DNA from: Candidatus Bathyarchaeota archaeon
GTDB lineage: Archaea > Thermoproteota > Bathyarchaeia > Bathyarchaeales > UBA233
Direction of reading: 5' to 3'
NCBI GenBank assembly: GCA_029907045.1
Contig: JARYMR010000001.1
Coordinates: 1 to 50,894 of the forward strand
DNA length: 50,894 bases
Positions 20,249 to 27,637 of this stretch are shown here, piece by piece; the stretch's first letter is position 1; the number at the start of each line of letters is the position of its first letter. The position numbers were made by a program, and so were the translations under genes. The notes under the pieces were generated by a model, which had not been told where the DNA came from, made no database searches, and saw nothing but the letters and a program-made list of their open reading frames with translations.

Positions 20249-20413
20249 TTACATGAAGTCTCCAAACATCATTAGCGATTCTTCAGTCATCTGGTCATCC
20301 CAGCATTCCCAGCACATTCCATCATACGCTTCATACTCTTCTCGGCTAATCTCTCGACCACAAACAGAACAATAATACTTCTCTTCAGTTTCCTCTTTTT
20401 TCCGTTTTCTCAA
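20249..20413 (-). CDS. 54-residue Zn-knuckle microprotein B
   Basis: Paralogue of microprotein A. It starts at TTG 20413 (RKRKKEETEEKYYC), as no ATG is available after the upstream in-frame stop. It has two CxxC pairs (CSVC and CWEC) flanking REISREEYEAYDG. Tryptophans in CWECWDD and a methionine-rich tail (LMMFGDFM) distinguish it from A. Its basic N-terminus contrasts with the acidic partner. It is the upstream member of a two-gene leftward unit ending near the trxB start. No family is recognised. Confidence 0.55.
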   Translation of the reverse strand: MRKRKKEETEEKYYCSVCGREISREEYEAYDGMCWECWDDQMTEESLMMFGDFM

Positions 20414-20467
20414 GCAAATCGCCGCTATTATTTACATGAGGAGATGATAACCTAAAAACATTATGAA

Positions 20468-21577
20468 TTACAAAGCAATGGTTAACAATTCTGCTATGTC
20501 CATCACTTTGATTTTGCCTTCATTCCCAGTAGTCTTAACAGCATCTTCAATAGTTAATAAACAGAAGGGACAAGCAACAACCAAAATTTCGGCGCCAGCA
20601 GCAACAGCATCCTTAACGCGGTTTTCTGCTAAGCGTGGTCCTGGAATGTCAACCCACATCCTTCCGCCGCCACCTTCACAGCATAGGCTTCTTGCCCTTG
20701 AACGGTCAAATTCCAACAATGTTACGCCTGGTATGCTCTCAATGACTTTTCTGGGTTCTTCGTAGATGTTGTTTTGTTTTCCAAGGAAGCATGGGTCATG
20801 ATAAATAACTTTCTTTTTCAATTCTTTTGAGAAAGTTAATTTTTTGTCATCAATTAGTTTTGCCAATAATTGTGTGTGATGTTGAACTTCAAAGCTTGTT
20901 TGTTGGTAGCGGTTTTTGAAGGCGTGAAAACCATGGGGACAATTTGTCACTGTCTGTTTTACGTTGTATTTGTTGAAGATTTTCATGTTTTCTTCGACAA
21001 GAAATTCGAATAAGCCCTTCTCGCCCATACCATAAACTTCGCTTCCGCAACAGTTTTCTTCATCGCCTAAAACGCCAAAATTTAAACCCGCCTTCTGGAA
21101 GCACGTGACAAGGGCTTTTGCTACGTTTTGAACTCGTGGGTCATAGGCTGAAGTGCAACCTACATAATACAGTATTTCTGCGCCTTGAGAAACATGTTTT
21201 ACGTTTAGGCCTTGAAGCCACTCGGAACGTTTGCTGCGAATTCTATTCCATGGATTGCCATTTTTGAATATGCTTTCGAGGGCGTCTCGAATTGTTGGCG
21301 CAATTTGTCCCTCTTCAACTGCCATGCTGCGAATATCAATTAAAAATTCGTATGGGTTAAGGTCTTTTGGGCATCGAACGCCGCAGGTGGAGCAGGTTGT
21401 GCAACTCCACAATTCATTTTGCGAATGTATTGTTAACTTGCCTAACGTGGAAACTTCCCGCATATACCGCCTAATATTCAAATTAGCCTTTCTCGAAACT
21501 GGACAAGCACCAGTGCACATTCCACATTGGATACATTCAAGAAGCTTATGTTTTTGGACAAGTTCTTGAGCATTCAT
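20468..21577 (-). CDS. HdrD-like (HdrC-HdrB fusion) Fe-S oxidoreductase
   Basis: A 369-residue protein that joins an HdrC-like diferredoxin (Cys15/18/21/25 in CIQCGMCTGACP; Cys59/62/65/69 in CTTCSTCGVRCP) to two CCG domains. The first CCG domain reads NCCGSEVYGMG and then NCPHGFHAF, losing the second cysteine of the CxxC, as in many GlpC/HdrD-type proteins. The second is canonical (DPCFLG, LCCEGGGGRMW, CPFC) and should hold a non-cubane [4Fe-4S] cluster. Such proteins receive electrons from Etf, lactate or glycolate enzymes, or reduce disulfides. It is divergent from the hdrA gene at 21680, with 102 bases between them. A role as electron acceptor for the Etf is possible but inferred. Confidence 0.85.
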   Translation of the reverse strand: MNAQELVQKHKLLECIQCGMCTGACPVSRKANLNIRRYMREVSTLGKLTIHSQNELWSCTTCSTCGVRCPKDLNPYEFLIDIRSMAVEEGQIAPTIRDALESIFKNGNPWNRIRSKRSEWLQGLNVKHVSQGAEILYYVGCTSAYDPRVQNVAKALVTCFQKAGLNFGVLGDEENCCGSEVYGMGEKGLFEFLVEENMKIFNKYNVKQTVTNCPHGFHAFKNRYQQTSFEVQHHTQLLAKLIDDKKLTFSKELKKKVIYHDPCFLGKQNNIYEEPRKVIESIPGVTLLEFDRSRARSLCCEGGGGRMWVDIPGPRLAENRVKDAVAAGAEILVVACPFCLLTIEDAVKTTGNEGKIKVMDIAELLTIAL

Positions 21578-21602
21578 TTAATACATCACTTTTGTTGCTT
21601 CT

Positions 21603-21635
21603 AAAAGGTAAGATTTTTAATAAGTCTTATCCTTT
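21603..21635. repeat. Inverted repeat between divergent hdrD-like and hdrA
   Basis: AAAAGGTAAGA at 21603-21613 is mirrored by TCTTATCCTTT at 21625-21635 across an 11-base A/T loop, with a one-base bulge. It lies in the 102-base divergent spacer, closer to the HdrD-like start, so it may be an operator or a hairpin in one of the leaders. Confidence 0.4.
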
Positions 21636-21679
21636 CTATCAATCCAAACATGTCATGAAAAACTGGAGAATGGGCGCCG

Positions 21680-24049
21680 ATGGAGAAGAAAATGCCAAGA
21701 ATCGGAATTTTTGTCTGCGAATGCGGCGGAAACATAGGCGACGTCGTAGACGTTAAGGCTGTTGTGGAAGCAGTTAAAAACTGGGAAGGCGTAGTCACAG
21801 CAAAATACCACAAATATTTATGCAGCAAACCAGCCCAAGAAATGATACTCGAAGCCATAAAAAAAGAAAATCTTGACCGAGTAGTTGTTGCCAGCTGCAC
21901 CCCAAGAATGCATTTAGCAACGTTCCAGAACGTTCTAGAAAGGGCTGGATTAAACCCCTACATGCTCGAGTTTGTAAACATAAGAGAGCAAGACTCATGG
22001 GTTCATGGAATCCATGGATTATCCGCGGAAGCGACAAAAAAGGCTATAAGCCTAATAAGGGGCGGATACGAGCGAAGTTTAGAGCTTGAACCTCTACAGC
22101 CCATAAGCGAGAAAGGTTCAAGGGAAATTCTCATAATCGGCGGAGGAATAGCTGGCATAACCGCTGCACTCGAGCTTGGCTATTTAGGTTTTAAAGTGCA
22201 CTTGGTAGAAAGAAAGCCCAGTATAGGAGGCAACATGGCGAAGTTGACGAAAGTTTTTCCAACACTGGACTGCGCCCAGTGCATATTAACGCCGAGAATG
22301 GCTGAGGTTGGAAGAAACCCAAACGTGAACTTACTGACTTATGCTGAAGTGCAAGAGGTTAGCGGAAGACCAGGCAACTATACAGTTAAAGTTTTCATGA
22401 AGCCCCGCGGCGTGGACGTTGAAAAGTGCAGAAGCTGTGGCGTATGCGCAAAAGTTTGTCCCGTATCTGTTCCAGACGAATTTAATGAAAGTTTATCCCA
22501 GCGAAAAGCAGCTTACATAGAGTTTCCACAAGCCGTTCCATCTGCTTACGCCATAGACTTTAATGCATGCACTAAATGCCGAAAATGCGAGCAACTCTGT
22601 CCAGCTAAAGCCATAGACATAGATGACACGGGCAAAATTGTCGAGTTAAATGTTGGTGCAATAATTTTGGCTGCTGGATATGAGCTTTATGATGCGCATA
22701 AGTTGGAAATTTACGGTTACGGCAATTATAAAGACGTTATAACAATGATGGATCTGGAGAGACTAACTTCCGCCACTGGACCAACAGGCGGCTATGTGAA
22801 GCGTGCCGACGGAAGTGACGTGCGCAAAATGGCTATTGTCCTGTGCGCTGGTTCCAGAGATAAGAATTACATTCCCTATTGCAGCCGAATATGCTGCATG
22901 TACTCCTTAAAGCAGGCTTTTGTGCTTAAAAAAATGTTGGGAATAGACGTCACGGTCTACTATATCGACATAAGGGCTACAGGGAAAGGCTACGAAGATT
23001 TGTACTGGCGTGACCAAGAGGCTGGCGTAGTTTTCGTAAAGGGGAAAGTGGCTGAAATCTACAAGAACAACACTAATGGTAAGCTTGTGGTTTTGGCTGA
23101 AGACACGCTGACTGGTGAGATGCGTGAAGACGAATATGACATGGTGGCATTAGCCACGCCAATGGTTCCGCCAGCGGGATTAAAGGAGTTGGCTGAAAAA
23201 CTGAAGGTTCCGTTAGGCGAAGATGGCTTCATCACAGAGAAACATCCCAAACTTGACCCAGTGGATACGCTGGTTACTGGAATATTTGCTGGTGGTTGCG
23301 CTCTCAGCCCAAAAGACGTGCGAGACACGGTTTCTGACGGTTTAGGAGCAGCTGCAAAGGCATCATTATTCCTTAAAAGCGATTACGTAACCACAAGCCC
23401 AGAAAAAGCCTTTGTAATTGCTGATTTATGCAATGGCTGTAAAGCTTGCGTGCCAATTTGCCCAGTAAACGCCATAACCATGCAAGAAGACAAAGCAAAA
23501 ATTGACCCATTCCAATGCATTGGCTGCGGAGCATGCATTCCAGTCTGTCCTCAAGAGGCTATTGACTTCAAGAACTCAACAAGTAGGCAAATTGTTGCTG
23601 AACTGCGAGGTGTTTTGGCTGATAAGGCGGCTGATGAGGTTAGGATTATAGCTTTTGTGGATAAGAATGTGGGTTATACTGGCATGGACTTTTTAGGGCT
23701 TGACCGAGCAGTTTACCCAGAAAATGTAAGAATTGTTGCCGTACCATCTACAGCAATATTAGGCTTGAAGCATTTACTAACCGCTTTTGCCTTTGGCGCC
23801 GACGGAGTCCTAGCAATCGAAGGAAGCGAGGAAATCGATGAAAAATTCACTAAAAAAAGAATGATTGAAATGACAAGAGAATTAACAAAATATGGAGTTG
23901 AAAGCATGCGAGTACGTTACAGCTACGTTCCCCTCCCAGTTTACAAGAAAGCCGCAGAACTCTTCACCATATTCACAGACAGAATCAAAAAATTCGGACC
24001 ATTGGCAGAAGAAAAACGCAATGCAATAAAACAACAATTGAAAGTTTGA
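21680..24049 (+). CDS. hdrA: HdrA with a cysteine-less MvhD-like C-terminal domain
   Basis: A 789-residue HdrA. The N-terminal HdrA domain (1-125) has FVCECGGNIG (Cys13/15), YLCS (Cys48) and ASCTPR (Cys73). The FAD motif IIGGGIAGITAALELGYLG lies near 152. An inserted diferredoxin covers Cys250-260 and Cys297-307. A thioredoxin-reductase-like core with CAGSRDKNYIPYCS follows. C-terminal ferredoxins (CNGCKACVPICP, CIGCGACIPVCP) lie near 580-635. The last ~140 residues align with MvhD (YPENVRIVAVPSTAILGL, AFGADGVLAIEGSEEI), but every MvhD cysteine is replaced, so no [2Fe-2S] cluster can form. It is divergent from the HdrD-like gene, a probable partner. ATG 21692 (MPRIGIF), 6 bases after GGAG, is an alternative start. 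Confidence 0.9.
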   Translation: MEKKMPRIGIFVCECGGNIGDVVDVKAVVEAVKNWEGVVTAKYHKYLCSKPAQEMILEAIKKENLDRVVVASCTPRMHLATFQNVLERAGLNPYMLEFVNIREQDSWVHGIHGLSAEATKKAISLIRGGYERSLELEPLQPISEKGSREILIIGGGIAGITAALELGYLGFKVHLVERKPSIGGNMAKLTKVFPTLDCAQCILTPRMAEVGRNPNVNLLTYAEVQEVSGRPGNYTVKVFMKPRGVDVEKCRSCGVCAKVCPVSVPDEFNESLSQRKAAYIEFPQAVPSAYAIDFNACTKCRKCEQLCPAKAIDIDDTGKIVELNVGAIILAAGYELYDAHKLEIYGYGNYKDVITMMDLERLTSATGPTGGYVKRADGSDVRKMAIVLCAGSRDKNYIPYCSRICCMYSLKQAFVLKKMLGIDVTVYYIDIRATGKGYEDLYWRDQEAGVVFVKGKVAEIYKNNTNGKLVVLAEDTLTGEMREDEYDMVALATPMVPPAGLKELAEKLKVPLGEDGFITEKHPKLDPVDTLVTGIFAGGCALSPKDVRDTVSDGLGAAAKASLFLKSDYVTTSPEKAFVIADLCNGCKACVPICPVNAITMQEDKAKIDPFQCIGCGACIPVCPQEAIDFKNSTSRQIVAELRGVLADKAADEVRIIAFVDKNVGYTGMDFLGLDRAVYPENVRIVAVPSTAILGLKHLLTAFAFGADGVLAIEGSEEIDEKFTKKRMIEMTRELTKYGVESMRVRYSYVPLPVYKKAAELFTIFTDRIKKFGPLAEEKRNAIKQQLKV

Positions 24050-24054
24050 CTTTA

Positions 24055-24294
24055 TTATTGGATTTTTTCTAAAATAGCTTTGGCAACTTCCCTTTTTTCA
24101 TTTGCGAGATCAGAGAGCGTTTTTAGTAGTCCATGTTTTGAGGCATCCCATACTTCTATGGCTACAAGTTCATTATTTTTATCATACCCTAACAATACAT
24201 CGTTATCCAAAAGTTTTTCATTTGCTATAGCCCCTTCTTTCAGCTTCATAGTCAAGATATCTGCTTTGGGATCATATTTGATGATTAAATCCAT
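24055..24294 (-). CDS. DUF2283 small protein, probable antitoxin-like partner
   Basis: A 79-residue protein matching the DUF2283 pattern: KYDPKADILTMKL followed by GYDKNNELVAIEVWDASKH. DUF2283 proteins are often found next to DUF4258 or other small RelE/BrnT-like proteins and are thought to belong to toxin-antitoxin modules. It overlaps the DUF4258 gene by 10 bases and ends 6 bases from the convergent hdrA stop. The pairing is recognised by sequence. The toxin-antitoxin role is an inference from family context. Confidence 0.78.
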   Translation of the reverse strand: MDLIIKYDPKADILTMKLKEGAIANEKLLDNDVLLGYDKNNELVAIEVWDASKHGLLKTLSDLANEKREVAKAILEKIQ

Positions 24295-24557
24295 CTTCCA
24301 ATCCTCTTTCTTTTGTTCACAATATCCATTAGTTCACTGCTGTATATTATCGTTACGACTGTGATGTTCTTTTTTGTTTTTTCGTAGATTATCGCTGTGT
24401 TGTGGGTCCAATTAAGGGCTACATATCTCCCTGTTAGGACATCGTAAAGTAGCTCATCCGGGTTTTTTAGGATTTGTACTGTTAATTGTTTGGTTATGCC
24501 TAACTTTTTTAATTCTTTTTGAAGTTTGGTTTTAGCATGTTCCGTGAATAGAATCAT
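24285..24557 (-). CDS. DUF4258 small protein, probable toxin-like partner
   Basis: A 90-residue protein with the DUF4258 layout: N-terminal FTEHAKTKLQKE helix, ILKNPDELLYDVLTGRYVAL, and two C-terminal strands (NTAIIYEKTKK, ITVVTIIYSS). The fold class is RelE/BrnT-like, though no catalytic residues can be assigned by eye. It is the first gene of a two-gene leftward unit with the DUF2283 gene. A perfect 15-base palindrome lies 22-36 bases ahead of the start, where an autoregulatory operator would be expected. Confidence 0.75.
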   Translation of the reverse strand: MILFTEHAKTKLQKELKKLGITKQLTVQILKNPDELLYDVLTGRYVALNWTHNTAIIYEKTKKNITVVTIIYSSELMDIVNKRKRIGRWI

Positions 24558-24578
24558 ATAGCTCCTTCAATTATGTAT

Positions 24579-24593
24579 TAATATTTAATATTA
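24579..24593. promoter_or_regulatory. Perfect 15-base palindrome upstream of the DUF4258/DUF2283 pair
   Basis: TAATATTTAATATTA is a perfect palindrome around its central base. It starts 22 bases before the DUF4258 start codon and coincides with the most TATA-like sequence there. It could be the operator through which the pair represses itself, or simply a symmetric TATA region. Confidence 0.4.
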
Positions 24594-24715
24594 GAGGCTT
24601 TTATGATTATTTAATCACTGTGGCATTTTCTAAGTTTAACGTGCGAAAGTTGATTGTTAAGTCGTAAAGTTTAATTTTCGTGTTAAACTCAACACTCACA
24701 AGAGGCTTTCATGCC

Positions 24716-27496
24716 ATGGTTACTTTGCATTTGAATAGAATTTTTAATCCTCGAAGTATCGCCATAATCGGTGCAAGCGACGAAGAAGGAAGCGTAGGCT
24801 ATGCTTTAATGAAAAATTTTGTCGATTTGGGTTTTGTGGGGAAAGTTTATCCTGTTAACATTCGCAAAACTGAAATTTTAGGTTTAAAAGCTTATCAGTC
24901 TGTGGAGCAAATTTCAGAACCCGTAGACCTTGCAGTTATCGCAACTCCAGCCAAAACCGTTCCAGATATTGTGGAACAGTGCGGAAAAGCTGGAATAAAG
25001 GGCATAATCATAATCAGTGCTGGTTTTAAGGAGGTTGGTGCTGAAGGCAAAGCGTTAGAGGATAAAATTCTTGAAATAAAAAACAAGTATGGTTTGCGCA
25101 TTATTGGACCAAACTGTTTGGGTGTAATCCGCCCAAGCATAAAACTTAACGCTACATTCATTAACAAAATGCCAAAATCCGGCAATATAGCCTTCATAAG
25201 TCAGTCTGGAGCTTTGGGCTCGGCAATTTTGGATTGGGCTATTCAAGAGAATATTGGCTTCAGCAACTTCGTATCTGTAGGTTCAATGTTGGATGTGGAT
25301 TTCGGCGATTTAATAGACTATTTTGGCACTGACCCACAAACAAGAAGCATCCTAATGTATATAGAGGGTTTAACAGATGCAAGAAAATTCCTCTCAGCTG
25401 CCCGCCACTTCGCAAGAACAAAACCAATAATTGTAGTTAAAGCTGGCAAATATGCGGAAAGTGCAAAAGCCGCAGCCAGTCACACAGGCTCCCTTACAGG
25501 TGAAGACGTGGTTTATGATGCTGCTTTTAAGCGTGCTGGAATCGTTCGCGTAGAAGAAATTGCTGACCTATTCAACTGCGCCGAAGTTTTGGGCATGCAA
25601 CCGCTGCCGAAAGGTCCAAATCTAGTCATAATAACGAATGCTGGCGGACCTGGGGTTATGGCTACAGACGCCCTCATAGCCAGAGGTGGAAAACTGGCGA
25701 AACTTGGCCAAAAAGCAATGGAATATCTGAATAGCATTTTGCCTCACTATTGGAGTAGGGGAAATCCTGTTGACATTTTGGGAGATGCCAAAGCTGACCG
25801 TTATAGGGCGGTTTTAGAAGCTTGTCTTGACGACGAGAATGTAGATGGCGTGTTAATCATTTATACTGCTCAAGCTGTGGCGGAACCAGTTGAAATTGCA
25901 AAGAGCATAGTTGAAGTATGCAAGAACCTGGGTTACCAAAGCAAAACAATTCTAACTTCTTTCATGGGTAGTGGAGCGGTGGAAGAGGCAAACAGAATCT
26001 TTAACCAAAATAACATTCCCACATATTCCACTCCAGAACAAGCAGTTAAAACATACCTTTACATGTACCAGTACAAGCGCAACCTTGAACTACTTTACGA
26101 GACACCAGAAGAGTTGCCGGTTGATGCTGCTCCGCCAAAGCGTCCAATTATGGTGATAATGAGAAACGCTGCAATGGAAAACCGTGAACTTCTGAATGAG
26201 GCAGAAGCCAAAAGATTACTTGAATATTATGGGTTTCCAGTTGTAAAAACTGCAGTGGCTAAAACACTAGATGAAGCCGTAGCCATAGCCATGCAAATCG
26301 GCTATCCAGTGGTTCTTAAAATTTTGTCGCCTCAAATAGTTCACAAAACCGAAGCTGGCGGCGTAATTCTTGATATAAATTCTGAAGCTGAGCTTAGAGA
26401 GGCTTTTGAGCGCATTATTGAAAGGGCGAAAAAGTATAATCCAAACGCTGAAATTTTGGGCGTCACTGTCCAGCCGATGGTAAAAAAGCGTGGATATGAA
26501 ATAATAATTGGGGCAAAAACTGACCCGCTTTTTGGTCCAGTAATCTTGTTTGGAATGGGTGGAATCGGCGTAGAACTCTTTAAAGACTTTTCCGTTGGGC
26601 TTCCGCCTTTGAATCAGACGTTGGTTAGAAGGCTTATGGAAGAAACCAAGGTTTATCAGCTTTTGAAGGGTTACAGGAATGTGCCTTCAGCCAACCTTAA
26701 ACTCCTTGAAGAGTTGATAGTGTGTTTCTCCCAACTCCTAATAGATTTTCCACAACTAAAAGAGGTTGACATTAACCCATTACTCATAGACGAAAAAGAC
26801 GCCGTAATCATTGACGCTAGGATAGTTATTGATAGAGAAAAAATTTTCCAGAAAATTGAGCCTCACCAGCATTTAGTGATAAGTCCTTATCCTAAGAAAT
26901 ATGAAACTTTGTGGAGGATGCGGGACGGACGCACGGTTCTGCTTAGACCCATAAAGCCTGAAGATGAACCTTTATGGCTGGAAATGTTTAAGAATTTCTC
27001 TGAGGAATCCATACGCTTTAGGTTCTTCCAAATAATTAAGGACACGCCTCATGAAGTGCGTGTGAGATACTGCAATATTGATTATGATAGGGAAATAGCT
27101 ATAGTTGCGGAACTAACCGAAAATGGACAGAGAAAAATCCTCGGCGTGGTTAGAGTGAGCTTAGAGCCAGATAGAAAAAGTGGTGAAATAGCTTTTATTG
27201 TGGCTGATCCGTGGCAAGACTTGGGATTGGGCACAAAGATGGTTGATTATACGATTGAAATTTGCAAAGAGGTGGGAGTGGAAACCCTTTATGCTATAAT
27301 GCTTCCAGACAATCATAGGGCAATTAATCTTACAAAGAAAATGGGCTTTACGCTTAAATATCAAGAGGATGGCACAGTTAAGGGCATTTTAAACCTAAAA
27401 GAAGAAACAGCGCAGCGTCAAGAAAAAGCGCAAAATTTAGCAACACTCTCTGAACAAAAAGAGCAAAGAAAGGAAGCGGAAGCTGTTAGCGGTTAA
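24716..27496 (+). CDS. ADP-forming acyl-CoA synthetase fused to GNAT acetyltransferase
   Basis: A 926-residue fusion. The alpha part (CoA-binding and ligase domains) has IGASDEEGSVGYA and the phospho-histidine in ASHTGSLTGED (His256 counted from ATG 24716). The beta ATP-grasp part has the second histidine in SPQIVHKTEAGG and GAKTDPLFGPVILFGMGG. The last ~160 residues are a GNAT domain with the acetyl-CoA loop WQDLGLGTKM and NHRAINLTKKMGF. ADP-forming synthetases conserve energy as ATP from acyl-CoA. Bacterial Pat/YfiQ has the same order but lacks the catalytic histidine, which is kept here, so both activities are plausible. ATG 24716 follows AGAGG by 9 bases, and a GTG at 24680 is in frame. 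Confidence 0.9.
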   Translation: MVTLHLNRIFNPRSIAIIGASDEEGSVGYALMKNFVDLGFVGKVYPVNIRKTEILGLKAYQSVEQISEPVDLAVIATPAKTVPDIVEQCGKAGIKGIIIISAGFKEVGAEGKALEDKILEIKNKYGLRIIGPNCLGVIRPSIKLNATFINKMPKSGNIAFISQSGALGSAILDWAIQENIGFSNFVSVGSMLDVDFGDLIDYFGTDPQTRSILMYIEGLTDARKFLSAARHFARTKPIIVVKAGKYAESAKAAASHTGSLTGEDVVYDAAFKRAGIVRVEEIADLFNCAEVLGMQPLPKGPNLVIITNAGGPGVMATDALIARGGKLAKLGQKAMEYLNSILPHYWSRGNPVDILGDAKADRYRAVLEACLDDENVDGVLIIYTAQAVAEPVEIAKSIVEVCKNLGYQSKTILTSFMGSGAVEEANRIFNQNNIPTYSTPEQAVKTYLYMYQYKRNLELLYETPEELPVDAAPPKRPIMVIMRNAAMENRELLNEAEAKRLLEYYGFPVVKTAVAKTLDEAVAIAMQIGYPVVLKILSPQIVHKTEAGGVILDINSEAELREAFERIIERAKKYNPNAEILGVTVQPMVKKRGYEIIIGAKTDPLFGPVILFGMGGIGVELFKDFSVGLPPLNQTLVRRLMEETKVYQLLKGYRNVPSANLKLLEELIVCFSQLLIDFPQLKEVDINPLLIDEKDAVIIDARIVIDREKIFQKIEPHQHLVISPYPKKYETLWRMRDGRTVLLRPIKPEDEPLWLEMFKNFSEESIRFRFFQIIKDTPHEVRVRYCNIDYDREIAIVAELTENGQRKILGVVRVSLEPDRKSGEIAFIVADPWQDLGLGTKMVDYTIEICKEVGVETLYAIMLPDNHRAINLTKKMGFTLKYQEDGTVKGILNLKEETAQRQEKAQNLATLSEQKEQRKEAEAVSG

Positions 27497-27568
27497 ACGT
27501 TATACGATAAATCTGAATTAAACATAACACATTATTTTTCATAGTCTTTTCTCTATTTACCAATGGCT

Positions 27569-27582
27569 AAATTTAAATTATA
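27569..27582 (+). promoter_or_regulatory. Candidate TATA box of the mvhGA-hdrACB operon
   Basis: AAATTTAAATTATA lies about 60 bases before the mvhG start and is the best TATA-like match in the 141-base gap. A GGTGATAAG ribosome binding site precedes the ATG. Both were read by eye. Confidence 0.35.
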
Positions 27583-27637
27583 GAAATGCGATTATCTTTC
27601 TCTTTCATTGGAAAGCTTCACTTAGTTTGGTGATAAG

